Part shown: in pieces, positions 14,262 to 22,420 of the stretch
Numbering within the stretch: the first letter of the stretch is position 1
How the letters are laid out: each line of letters opens with the position of its first letter
Source of the DNA: Nocardia brasiliensis IFM 10847
GTDB lineage: Bacteria; Actinomycetota; Actinomycetes; Mycobacteriales; Mycobacteriaceae
Assembly: GCF_000710915.1 (NCBI RefSeq)
Contig: NZ_BAUA01000028.1
Span: forward strand, 36,958-87,161
Reading direction: 5' to 3'
DNA length: 50,204 nucleotides
Notes under the pieces: model-generated
The model's database searches: none
Told to the model about the DNA's origin: nothing
Seen by the model: the letters and a program-made list of their open reading frames with translations, nothing else
Program-made: the position numbers and the translations under genes

Positions 14262-16298
14262 TCAAGACTCCTGGTTTTCGTTGCTCTCGGCGGGATCGAC
14301 GACGGCAAGGACGGCGCCCACGTCGACCTGCTGGCCGACGGTGACGTTGACGGCGCTGAGCACGCCGGCGGCGGGGGCGGCGATGGTGTGCTCCATCTTC
14401 ATCGCCTCCAGCCACAGAATGGGCTGACCTTGTTCGACCTGGCTGCCGACCTCGGCGCCGAGCCGGATCACGCTGCCGGGCATGGGCGCGAGCAGGGAGC
14501 CGGTGGCCACCTGGTCGGCCGGATCGCTGAAGCGCGGCAGCTTGCGCGCGCTGACCGGCCCGAGCGGCGAGTCCACGCACACCAGATCGCCGTACCTGGC
14601 GACGGCGAAATGCCGACGGACCGGGCCTCTTTCGCCCGGCACCGCGAGCACCACGCGGTCGGCGCTCGACTCGAGGAGTTCGAGGCCCTCGTGACCGTCC
14701 ACCGCGACCACCCCGCGGGTGTAGCGGTAGCCGATATCGTGCGTGCCGCTGGTACGGCTCTCGAACAGCTTGTGCGTCGACTGCGACGGCAGGTTGCGCC
14801 AGCCGCTGGGCAGTCCGCCGCCCGTCCGGGCCGCAGCGCGGTTCGCCGCGGCATCGGCCAGCGCGGCCGCCACCAGAGACAGCGCCTCGTCGGCCTCGGA
14901 CACCAAAGGCGCTGCCAGCGTGTCCAATCCGTGCGTGCCGAAGAACGCGGTATCGGTGTCCCCGGCCAGGAAGGCCGGGTGGCGCAGTACCCGGACCAGC
15001 AGGTCGCGGTTGGTCACCAGGCCGTGGATCTGTGCCCGGTGCAGCGCGGTCGCCAGCAACCGTGCCGCCTCGTCGCGGGTTTCGGCGTAGGAGATGACCT
15101 TGGCCAGCATCGGGTCGTAGTGCACGCCGACCACCGAACCGTCCACCACACCGGTGTCCAGTCGGATACCCGGCCGGTCGAGCAGATCGAATTCGGTGCG
15201 CACCAACGGGATGTCGAGCCGGTGCACGGTACCGCTCTGCGGCTGCCAGTCCTGCGCCGGATCCTCGGCGTAGAGCCGGACCTCGATCGAATGCCCGTGC
15301 ATCGCAGGCGGTTGCGACGGCAGTGCGGCACCGGCCGCCACGTCGAGTTGCAGGCGAACCAGATCCAGGCCGGTGGTGCACTCGGTGACCGGATGCTCCA
15401 CCTGTAGGCGGGTGTTCATCTCGAGGAAGAAGAATTCGCCGCGCTCGTCGGCGAGGAATTCCACCGTGCCCGCGCCGGTGTAACCGATCGCGCCCGCGGC
15501 CAGCCGCGCCGCCTCGAACAGCCGCTCGCGCATCCCTTCGGTGCGCTCGACCAGCGGCGAGGGCGCCTCCTCGACGACCTTCTGATGCCTGCGCTGAATG
15601 GAGCATTCGCGCTCGCCGACCGCCCAGATGGTGCCGTGCGTATCGGCCATCACCTGCACCTCGATATGCCTGCCGGTTTCGAGGTACCGCTCGCAGAACA
15701 CCGTCGGATCGCCGAAGGCCGATTCCGCCTCGCGCCGCGCCCCTTCGAGCTGCGTGGTCAATTCGGCCAGGCTGCGGACCACGCGCATGCCGCGCCCGCC
15801 GCCGCCCGCGGACGCCTTGATCAGGACCGGCAGCTGATCCTCGGTGACTTCGGCCGGGTCCAGCTCGGCGAGCACGGGGACGCCCGCGGCGTCCATCATC
15901 TTCTTCGCGGCGACCTTGGAGCCCATCTGCTCGATCGCCTCGACCGGCGGGCCGATCCAGACCAGCCCCGCCGCCAGCACTGCCTTCGCGAAATCGGCGT
16001 TCTCGGAAAGGAATCCGTAGCCGGGGTGCACGGCGTCGGCGCCCGCGGACAGCGCCGCCTCGATGATCAGATCACCGCGCAGGTAGGTTTCGGCCGGGGT
16101 GTTGCCGGGCAGCCGTACTGCCGAATCCGCCTCCGCCACATGCGGAGCGGCCGCGTCCGCGTCCGAATAGACCGCGACGGTGCTCAGACCGGTACGCCGA
16201 CAGGTGGCGAACACGCGGCGCGCGATCTCACCTCGATTGGCGACCAGGACACTCGACAGCCCGCCGGTCCCGGAATCACGCTGCGATGCAGTAGTCAT
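14262..16298 (-). CDS. acyl-CoA carboxylase alpha subunit: biotin carboxylase + biotin carrier (AccA2-like)
   Basis: 678 residues. Biotin carboxylase (1 to about 450): VLVANRGEIARRVFATCRRT, HPGYGFLSENADFAKAV, ATP-grasp loop ASAGGGGRGMRVVRS and the ERECSIQRRHQKVVEEAPSP segment. The last 70 residues are the biotinyl domain with WLEAMKMEHTI; Lys634 carries biotin. It charges biotin with bicarbonate and ATP for the AccD partner encoded 7 bp upstream. The position matches Rv0973c (accA2). I start it at ATG 16298, since the in-frame extension to 16421 would overlap the carboxyltransferase gene and lacks homology. The acyl substrate cannot be read from the sequence. Confidence 0.92.
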   Translation of the reverse strand: MTTASQRDSGTGGLSSVLVANRGEIARRVFATCRRTGLSTVAVYSDADAAAPHVAEADSAVRLPGNTPAETYLRGDLIIEAALSAGADAVHPGYGFLSENADFAKAVLAAGLVWIGPPVEAIEQMGSKVAAKKMMDAAGVPVLAELDPAEVTEDQLPVLIKASAGGGGRGMRVVRSLAELTTQLEGARREAESAFGDPTVFCERYLETGRHIEVQVMADTHGTIWAVGERECSIQRRHQKVVEEAPSPLVERTEGMRERLFEAARLAAGAIGYTGAGTVEFLADERGEFFFLEMNTRLQVEHPVTECTTGLDLVRLQLDVAAGAALPSQPPAMHGHSIEVRLYAEDPAQDWQPQSGTVHRLDIPLVRTEFDLLDRPGIRLDTGVVDGSVVGVHYDPMLAKVISYAETRDEAARLLATALHRAQIHGLVTNRDLLVRVLRHPAFLAGDTDTAFFGTHGLDTLAAPLVSEADEALSLVAAALADAAANRAAARTGGGLPSGWRNLPSQSTHKLFESRTSGTHDIGYRYTRGVVAVDGHEGLELLESSADRVVLAVPGERGPVRRHFAVARYGDLVCVDSPLGPVSARKLPRFSDPADQVATGSLLAPMPGSVIRLGAEVGSQVEQGQPILWLEAMKMEHTIAAPAAGVLSAVNVTVGQQVDVGAVLAVVDPAESNENQES

Positions 16299-16305
16299 TG
16301 GACCC

Positions 16306-17904
16306 TCACATTCGGAAGACGCCGAAGCCGTCGGCGCCCTTGATCGGGGCGTTGTGAATGGCCGACAAGGACATTCCCAACACGGTGCGGGTATCGCGCG
16401 GATCGATGACGCCGTCGTCATAGAGACGACCGGACATGAACATGGCCAGCGACTCGGCCTCGATCTGCGCCTCGACCATGGCGCGCATCCCGGCGTCGGC
16501 CTCCTCGTTGAACGGCTGGCCCTTGGCCTCGGCTGCCGCCCGGCTCACGATCGAGATGACACCGGCCAGTTGCGCGCCACCCATCACGGCGGATTTCGCA
16601 CTGGGCCAGGCGAAGACGAAACGCGGGTCGTAGGCGCGCCCGCACATCCCGTAGTGCCCGGCGCCATAGGAGGCGCCCATCAGCACGGAGATATGCGGCA
16701 CCGTCGAATTGGAGACCGCGTTGATCATCATCGCGCCGTGTTTGATGATGCCCTTCTGCTCGTACTCCTTGCCGACCATGTAGCCGGTGGTGTTGTGCAG
16801 GAACAGCAGTGGCGTATCGGTCTTGTTCGCCAGCTGGATGAACTGGGTGGCCTTCTGCGATTCCTCGGAGAACAGCACGCCCCGCGCGTTGGCCAGGATG
16901 CCGATCGGGTAGCCGTGCAGCTCCGCCCACCCGGTGACCAGGCTGCTGCCGTACAGCGGCTTGAACTCGTCGAAATCGGAGCCGTCCACGATGCGCGCGA
17001 TCACCTCGCGCGGGTCGAACGGAATCTTCAGATCCGAGGGCACGATGCCGAGCAGATCCTCGGGGTCGTACAGCGGCTCGAGCACCGTCGGGCGCGGCGC
17101 CGGGCCCTGCTTGCGCCAGTTCAGCCTGCGGACGATGGCGCGGCCGAGCCGAATCGCGTCCTGCTCGTCGATCGCGTAGTAGTCGGCCAGACCCGAGACG
17201 CGGGCGTGCATATCGGCGCCGCCGAGCGATTCGTCGTCGGACTCCTCTCCCGTCGCCATCTTGACCAGCGGCGGGCCGCCGAGGAACACCTTGGAGCGCT
17301 CCTTGATCATCACCACGTGATCGGACATGCCGGGGATGTAGGCGCCGCCCGCGGTCGAGTTACCGAAAACCAGTGCGATGGTAGGTATTCCGGCCGCCGA
17401 GGCGCGGGTGAGGTCGCGGAACATGCGACCGCCGGGCACGAAGACTTCCTTCTGCGTCGGCAGGTCCGCGCCGCCGGACTCCACCAGCGAGATCACCGGC
17501 AGCCGGTTCTCCCGCACGATGTCGTTGATCCGCAATGTCTTTCGCAGCGTCCACGGGTTGGAGGTGCCGCCGCGCACGGTCGGGTCGGGCGCGACGATCA
17601 TGCATTCGACGCCCTCCACGATCCCGATGCCCGCGATGGTGCTCGCGCCGACGTGGAATTCGCTGCCCCACCCCGCCAGCGGGCACAACTCCAGGAACGG
17701 CGAATCCTCGTCGACGAGCAGCTCGATCCGTTCGCGCGCGGTCAGCTTGCCGCGCTTGCGATGCCGGGCCAGCTTCTCCGGCCCGCCGCCCGCGATCGCC
17801 TTCGCGAACTCCCCCTCGACCTCGGTGAGCTTGGCGGTCATGGCTTGCGCCGCGGCCGCGTAATCCGGCGACGCGGTGTCCAACGTGCTGCGCAGGGTGG
17901 TCAA
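16306..17904 (-). CDS. acyl-CoA carboxylase beta subunit, carboxyltransferase (AccD2-like)
   Basis: 532 residues of carboxyltransferase fold. The N-terminal half has RHRKRGKLTARERIELLVDE and the acyl-CoA-binding SLVESGGADLPTQKEVF; the C-terminal half has GVLFSEESQKATQFIQLANK and the oxyanion region MGASYGAGHYGMCGRAYDPR with FAWPSAKSAVMGGAQLAGV. The long form and AYDPRF pattern match methylcrotonyl/geranyl-CoA carboxylase types rather than the propionyl type. The TTG at 17904 overlaps the stop of the fadE13-like gene (TTGA). No ATG or GTG fits the family N-terminus. The position matches Rv0974c (accD2). Confidence 0.91.
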   Translation of the reverse strand: MTTLRSTLDTASPDYAAAAQAMTAKLTEVEGEFAKAIAGGGPEKLARHRKRGKLTARERIELLVDEDSPFLELCPLAGWGSEFHVGASTIAGIGIVEGVECMIVAPDPTVRGGTSNPWTLRKTLRINDIVRENRLPVISLVESGGADLPTQKEVFVPGGRMFRDLTRASAAGIPTIALVFGNSTAGGAYIPGMSDHVVMIKERSKVFLGGPPLVKMATGEESDDESLGGADMHARVSGLADYYAIDEQDAIRLGRAIVRRLNWRKQGPAPRPTVLEPLYDPEDLLGIVPSDLKIPFDPREVIARIVDGSDFDEFKPLYGSSLVTGWAELHGYPIGILANARGVLFSEESQKATQFIQLANKTDTPLLFLHNTTGYMVGKEYEQKGIIKHGAMMINAVSNSTVPHISVLMGASYGAGHYGMCGRAYDPRFVFAWPSAKSAVMGGAQLAGVISIVSRAAAEAKGQPFNEEADAGMRAMVEAQIEAESLAMFMSGRLYDDGVIDPRDTRTVLGMSLSAIHNAPIKGADGFGVFRM

Positions 17905-19046
17905 GACTGGTACCCCAATCGTTTGGCGGCAAGGCCGGTCAGGATTTCGGTGGTGCCACCGCCGATGCCGAGGATGCGCATGTCGCGGTATTGGCGTTCG
18001 ATCTCGGATTCGCGCATGTAGCCGAGGCCGCCGAACAGCTGGACCGCCTGGTTGGCCACCCATTCGCCCGCCTCGACGGCGGTGTTCTTGGCGAAGCAGA
18101 CCTCGGCGATCAGGTCGGTCTCGCCGTTCGCGCTGCGCTGGGCCACATCCTGGGTGTAGACGCGGGCGACATCGATGCGCCGCGCCATCTCGGTGACCGT
18201 GTTCTGCACGGCCTGCCTGCTGATCAGTGGACGGCCGAAGGTTTCCCGGCTGCGCACCCATTCCAGGGTGAGATCGAGGCAGCGCTGCGCGCTCGAATAC
18301 GCCTGCACCGCAAGGCCGACCCGCTCGCTGACGAACGCGCCCGCGATCTGGAAGAAGCCGGAGTTCTCCGCGCCGACCAGGTTCGCCGCGGGCACCCGGA
18401 CGTCCACGTAGGACAGTTCGGCGGTGTCGGAGGCGCGCCAGCCCATCTTGTCCAGCTTGCGGCTCACGGTGAAGCCCGGCGTGCCCTTCTCCACCACGAG
18501 AAGCGAAATCCCTTGCGAGCCGGGCCCACCCGTGCGGACAGCGGTGACCACGTAGTCGGCGCGGCAGGCCGAGGTGATGTAGGTCTTGGCGCCGTTGACG
18601 ATGTAGTGGTCGCCGTCGCGGCGCGCGGTGGTGGTGAGGTGGCCGACATCGGAGCCGCCGCCGGGCTCGGTGATGGCGAGCGAGCCGATCTTCTCCCCCG
18701 CCAGTGTCGGGCGCACCCACCGCTCGATCTGCTCGGGGTTGCCCGCGGCGATCATGTGCGGCACCGCGATACCGCAGGTGAACAACGAAGCGAACAAGCC
18801 ACCGGAGGCCCCCGCCTGGTGCAGTTCCTCGCAGACGATCATCGCGTCGATGCCGTCACCGCCGGAACCGCCCACGGCTTCCGGGAATTGGATGCCGAGC
18901 AGACCGAGCGCGCCCGCCTTCTTGTGCAGCTCGCGCGGGATCTCCCCGTCGCGCTCCCACTCGTCCAGATAGGGCAGGACTTCGCGCTCCGCGAAACTGC
19001 GCACCGTGGCACGCAATTCGCGCCGCTCAGGAGTATTCCAATTCAT
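17901..19046 (-). CDS. acyl-CoA dehydrogenase (FadE13-like)
   Basis: 381 residues. Seen are AITEPGGGSDVGHLTTTARR, the TYITSACRADYVVTAVRTGG strand, RSRETFGRPLISRQAVQNTV and the C-terminal QLFGGLGYMRESEIERQYRD segment with a closing ILGIGGGTTEI, the usual end of short-chain and isovaleryl-type dehydrogenases. It probably introduces the double bond needed before carboxylation by AccA2/AccD2. The ATG overlaps the DUF1446 gene stop as ATGA, and its own stop overlaps the carboxyltransferase TTG, showing tight coupling of the three genes. The position matches Rv0975c (fadE13). Confidence 0.9.
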   Translation of the reverse strand: MNWNTPERRELRATVRSFAEREVLPYLDEWERDGEIPRELHKKAGALGLLGIQFPEAVGGSGGDGIDAMIVCEELHQAGASGGLFASLFTCGIAVPHMIAAGNPEQIERWVRPTLAGEKIGSLAITEPGGGSDVGHLTTTARRDGDHYIVNGAKTYITSACRADYVVTAVRTGGPGSQGISLLVVEKGTPGFTVSRKLDKMGWRASDTAELSYVDVRVPAANLVGAENSGFFQIAGAFVSERVGLAVQAYSSAQRCLDLTLEWVRSRETFGRPLISRQAVQNTVTEMARRIDVARVYTQDVAQRSANGETDLIAEVCFAKNTAVEAGEWVANQAVQLFGGLGYMRESEIERQYRDMRILGIGGGTTEILTGLAAKRLGYQS

Positions 19047-20755
19047 AGCAACTCCAATGGGATGTCGAGATGACGGGACCGCAGCCATTCGCCGAGTCCT
19101 TTGGCCTGTGGGTCGAATCGGGCCTGATAGGCGACGCCCTGTCCGAGCAGTCCCTCGATGATGAAGTTGACCGCGCGCAGATTGGGCAGCACGTGCCGGG
19201 TCACGGTCAGCGCGGCGGCCTCGGGCAGCAGCTCTTTCACCCGGTCGACGGTGAGTGTGTGCACCAGCCAACGCCATTGGTCCTCGGTGCGCACCCAGAC
19301 GCCGACATTGGCGTTGCCGCCTTTGTCGCCGCTGCGGGCCAGTGCGATGCTGCCGAGCGGCGCGCGCCGGGTTTCCTTGCCCACGAACGGTTCCGGCAGC
19401 GCGGGCGCGCTCACCTCGGCCAGTGCGAGCGTGTCCGCGGCGGGCGCGATATCGGTGCGCGAGCCATCCGGCAGCACCGCGACGTGCGGCACCTCGGTGG
19501 CCGCGACGTAGCCCGGCGTGTACACACCGTAGGGCGAACCGTTGCCGGGCAACGTGGTGAAGCTGCACCCCGGATAGCTGGCCAGTGCCAGCTCGACGGC
19601 GACGCTGGAGAAGGCACGGCCCACCTTGTTCGGGTCGGCGTCGCGCACCACGCAGCGCAGCAGCGCGCTGGCCTGCTCCTCGGTGTCGGCGTCGGGCCGG
19701 TCCAGACGGGCCAGCGTCCAGTCCAGCTCCGCGGGCTTGGTCGGCAGCCAGGACTCCAGCTGACGCTGTGCCAGTGCGGCTTTCGCCTCGATATCGAGTC
19801 CGGTGAGGATGAACGCCATCTCGTTGCGGAAGCCGCCGAGGGTGTTCAGCGAGACCTTCAGCGTGTCGGGCGGGGCCTCGCCGGCGACACCGCTGATCAG
19901 CACCCGGTCCGGGCCGTCGGCGGCGAGTCGCACGGTGTCCAGCCGAGAGGTGACATCCGGGCCGGCGTAGCGCGCGCCCTGGATCTCGTACATGAGCTGC
20001 GCCGCGACCGTGTCGACCGTGACCGCGCCGCCGGTGCCCTCGTGCTTGGTGATGACACTGCTGCCGTCCCTGCGGATTTCGGCGATCGGGAAGCCCGGCC
20101 GGCCGAGATCGGCGAGTTCGGTGAAGAAGGCGAAGTTGCCGCCGGTGGCCTGGGTGCTGCACTCGATCACATGCCCGGCCACCACCGCACCCGCCAGCTG
20201 ATCGTAATCGGCTCGGCCCCAGCCGAAGTGGGCGGCCGCCGGGCCGACGACCACCGACGCGTCGGTGACCCGGCCGGTCACCACGATATCGGCGCCGGCG
20301 TTCAAGCATTCGACGATGCCCCAGGCGCCGAGGTAGGCATTGGCGGTGAGCGGGGCGCCGAGGCCGAGTTCGCCTGCGCGCCCGACCAGATCGTCGCCTT
20401 CGACGTAAGCGATCTTGGCGTCGAGGCCGAGGTCCGCGGCCACCTTGCGCAGGCGCTCGGCGAGCCCCGCGGGATTCAGACCGCCCGCGTTGGCGACGAT
20501 CTGCACGTTGCGTTCCAACGCCAGCCCGAGGCAGTCCTCGAGTTGTTTGACGAAGGTCTTGGCATAACCGAGGCTCGGGTCCTTCATCCGGTCCCGGCCG
20601 AGGATCAGCATGGTCAACTCGGCGAGGTAGTCCCCGGTGAGCACGTCGAGCTGCCCACCTTCGAGCATCTCGCGCATCGCGCTGAACCGATCGCCGTAGA
20701 AGCCGGAACAGTTGCCGATCCGGAGGACCTCCGGATTCGCGGCCAGCGTACTCAT
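19043..20755 (-). CDS. acyclic terpene utilisation AtuA family protein (DUF1446)
   Basis: 570 residues. N-terminal IGNCSGFYGDRFSAMREML and the region VANAGGLNPAGLAERLRKVA through NAGADIVVTGRVTDASVVVG identify the DUF1446/AtuA family. The C-terminal 100 residues (ALARSGDKGGNANVGVWVRT, LPNLRAVNFIIEGLLGQGVA) are the AtuA-like C-terminal domain. AtuA is needed for citronellol and geraniol breakdown in Pseudomonas, but its reaction is not known. Here it is the first gene of the operon, matching Rv0976c. The link with a carboxylase and two acyl-CoA dehydrogenases hints at a methyl-branched or isoprenoid acyl-CoA as substrate; that is inference. Confidence 0.88.
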   Translation of the reverse strand: MSTLAANPEVLRIGNCSGFYGDRFSAMREMLEGGQLDVLTGDYLAELTMLILGRDRMKDPSLGYAKTFVKQLEDCLGLALERNVQIVANAGGLNPAGLAERLRKVAADLGLDAKIAYVEGDDLVGRAGELGLGAPLTANAYLGAWGIVECLNAGADIVVTGRVTDASVVVGPAAAHFGWGRADYDQLAGAVVAGHVIECSTQATGGNFAFFTELADLGRPGFPIAEIRRDGSSVITKHEGTGGAVTVDTVAAQLMYEIQGARYAGPDVTSRLDTVRLAADGPDRVLISGVAGEAPPDTLKVSLNTLGGFRNEMAFILTGLDIEAKAALAQRQLESWLPTKPAELDWTLARLDRPDADTEEQASALLRCVVRDADPNKVGRAFSSVAVELALASYPGCSFTTLPGNGSPYGVYTPGYVAATEVPHVAVLPDGSRTDIAPAADTLALAEVSAPALPEPFVGKETRRAPLGSIALARSGDKGGNANVGVWVRTEDQWRWLVHTLTVDRVKELLPEAAALTVTRHVLPNLRAVNFIIEGLLGQGVAYQARFDPQAKGLGEWLRSRHLDIPLELL

Positions 20756-20863
20756 CAGCGGGTATGCCTCCTCTGCGGTGCCGGACCGGCAGGACGCAGC
20801 CGCGTGCCGCACCCGTGAAGTCCGCGTTCCGGGGTTCAGCATCACACCGTGCACAGAAAAAAG

Positions 20864-20879
20864 CAAGCGCGCGTGCTTG
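20864..20879. promoter_or_regulatory. candidate TetR operator of the acyl-CoA operon
   Basis: Inverted repeat CAAGCGCGCGTGCTTG: 5-bp perfect arms around a CG-only centre, 109 bp upstream of the DUF1446 start and 63 bp before the divergent small membrane gene. It follows a run of six A (20857-20862). Spacing and arms fit a TetR dimer, and the operon ends with a TetR gene. No other strong palindrome is seen in this 190-bp divergent region. Confidence 0.5.
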
Positions 20880-20954
20880 TTAATCGGCCGTGGGTCAGAT
20901 CACCGCAGGAAGCGCGTGCGAAGCGAGTCATCAGGACAGAGCACAATGGGCCCC

Positions 20955-21116
20955 GTGTCTACTGATGTCACCGTGATTCTCTTGATCGCCCTGGCCGGCT
21001 TCTTGCTCGGCGGGGCGTATACGACGTGGAAAACGGCGCGACCGCTATCGATCGCACTCGGGGTCTGCGCGGTACTCGCCGCGGCGGGCGGCATCACCTG
21101 GTGGGTCGGGTCCTGA
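20955..21116 (+). CDS. small two-helix membrane protein
   Basis: 53 residues made almost wholly of two hydrophobic helices: TVILLIALAGFLLGGAY and PLSIALGVCAVLAAAGGITW, joined by the short loop TTWKTAR. I prefer GTG 20955 because CACAAT, a plausible -10, lies 7 nt upstream; ATG 20946 would add three residues. It is convergent with the cyclase gene, with one base between the stop codons. Function unknown; small integral membrane proteins of this kind are common in actinobacteria and often undescribed. Confidence 0.65.
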   Translation: MSTDVTVILLIALAGFLLGGAYTTWKTARPLSIALGVCAVLAAAGGITWWVGS

Positions 21117-21117
21117 C

Positions 21118-22041
21118 TCAGTTCTCCGACAGCCGGAAGATGCGCAGGTCTTCGGGGACCCCGTTGAGCGGCGCGGCGAAGAAGCTGCGGCGGTACGGCT
21201 TCACGACGTAGCCCAGTTCCGCGAGGGTCTCCGGCTGCAGCGACTGCAGCGTCGCCTCGGACAGCATCGTGTTGCCGTTGCCGCCCGCCTCCATCACCCG
21301 GGCCGCGATGGTGACGTCCACGCCGAGCCAGTCGCCGCCGATCTCCCGCGGCGAGCCGGTGTGCAGGCCGATCCGCATCTGCGGGCGGTAATCCCGCACC
21401 TTCACATCGGCCAGATTGCGTTTGGCGTTGATCGCGGCACGCACCGCGCGCTCGGCGGACGGGAACACCGCCATGACGCCGTCGCCCATCCGCTTGACCA
21501 CCTGACCGCCGCGCTCGGCGATCGGCGGCTCGATGGCCTTGGCCACCCGGCGGAGCAACTCCAGGGTCGCCTCGTCGCCCGCGGACAGCGACCAACTGGA
21601 GAACGCGACCAGGTCGGTGAACATTACGGTTATCTCTTGGTTACCTTTGCCGCGGCCGACCCGCTCCAGCATCGCCTGCCAGACCTGCAACGCACCGAAG
21701 CCGATCTCCCTGGCCGCGCTGGGGGTGTCGCCGACCAGCTTGTCCGCGGCCCGCGCGACGGCCCGCGCGCCACCGGGGCCCGAAACCGACAGCGGGTCAC
21801 CGAAAGAAGGGTCACCGGGCAGCTGCTCGCGCGCTTTGCGGAGCACTCCGATGAGATCTTTCCGATTGTTCGCCGCGTTCATCAGCGTGGAAAGCTGACC
21901 TTTGCGCAGCCCCGCGCGGGAGCGGCGGATCGGCCCGTCCGCGTCCGCGGGTACCAGCGGGATGACGACCTCGGGCGGAAGGGCATCCTCGCCCTCCGAA
22001 TCCGACCCGGGCGCAGCACCGCCGGAAGGTGTTTCGCTCAC
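21118..22041 (-). CDS. class III adenylate/guanylate cyclase, cytosolic
   Basis: 307 residues. An N-terminal region of about 135 residues without known domain is followed by the cyclase homology domain: VMFTDLVAFSSWS carries the first metal Asp, VKRMGDGVMAVFPS the purine-recognising Lys and second metal Asp, and DWLGVDVTIAARVM the Asp237 and Arg248 positions. Thr244 stands where the transition-state Asn is normally found (V-N-x-A-A-R). No membrane helix is present. GTG 22041 follows TACCCT by 6 nt, so the transcript is probably leaderless; ATG 22089 is an alternative start. The gene is not in an operon. Whether it makes cAMP with this substitution must be tested. Confidence 0.85.
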   Translation of the reverse strand: MSETPSGGAAPGSDSEGEDALPPEVVIPLVPADADGPIRRSRAGLRKGQLSTLMNAANNRKDLIGVLRKAREQLPGDPSFGDPLSVSGPGGARAVARAADKLVGDTPSAAREIGFGALQVWQAMLERVGRGKGNQEITVMFTDLVAFSSWSLSAGDEATLELLRRVAKAIEPPIAERGGQVVKRMGDGVMAVFPSAERAVRAAINAKRNLADVKVRDYRPQMRIGLHTGSPREIGGDWLGVDVTIAARVMEAGGNGNTMLSEATLQSLQPETLAELGYVVKPYRRSFFAAPLNGVPEDLRIFRLSEN

Positions 22042-22271
22042 GTGCAGAGGGTATCTCAGCCGTCCCGCGGCTGGTGGATCGCTGATCATGGCCACCGTGC
22101 TACCTCCCGACGGACGCAGCGGGCACGACATTGGGGCCGCCGATGGATAACGAGCTGGTTGCTGGTTCGAACTGTACTCGCGGATCCGGCCCCGCTGAAG
22201 CGACGTGATTCACAGTTTCCGCGATGTTCACAGTGCTCGCCGACCAGCGATAATGCCCTCGGCCAAAACAT

Positions 22272-22310
22272 CATCGGCCCGGCGCGAAGGGGATTCGCAC
22301 CGGGCCGATG
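22272..22310. terminator. long two-part hairpin
   Basis: An 11-bp perfect outer stem (CATCGGCCCGG / CCGGGCCGATG), one C-A mismatch, a 5-bp inner stem (GCGAA / TTCGC) and a 5-nt loop. It lies about 110 bp past the ABC permease stop and could be a second terminator of that operon or a small structured RNA element. Confidence 0.5.
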
Positions 22311-22381
22311 GTCACACCGTCCACCGGGCAGTGGCGGGCGGTGCATGGGCGCACGGACCTCCCGACAAGGTCGGCGCCCCA

Positions 22382-22411
22382 ACCCGAGTGGCGAGGGAGG
22401 GCGACTCGGGT
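22382..22411 (-). terminator. terminator of the ABC exporter operon
   Basis: An 8-bp perfect stem (ACCCGAGT / ACTCGGGT) with a 14-nt loop begins 9 bp after the permease stop codon. This is the closest hairpin to the end of the operon. Confidence 0.65.
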
Positions 22412-22420
22412 AGTTCGTGG

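Larger units (their letters stand above)
22042..22420. other. intergenic region between cyclase promoter and ABC exporter stop
   Basis: 379 bp with no credible gene. It holds the TACCCT -10 box of the cyclase (22048-22053, minus strand) and two hairpins described separately. Short reading frames on both strands lack ribosome binding sites and family likeness. Confidence 0.6.

Noticed and set aside
16299..16421. Longer N-terminus for the biotin carboxylase subunit
   Set aside because: It would overlap the carboxyltransferase gene by over 100 bp and is unlike the family; ATG 16298 begins right before the conserved VLVANRGEIA strand.
22140..22200. GGTTCGAACTG segment considered as the T arm of a tRNA
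   Set aside because: No acceptor stem, anticodon arm or D arm can be folded around it.
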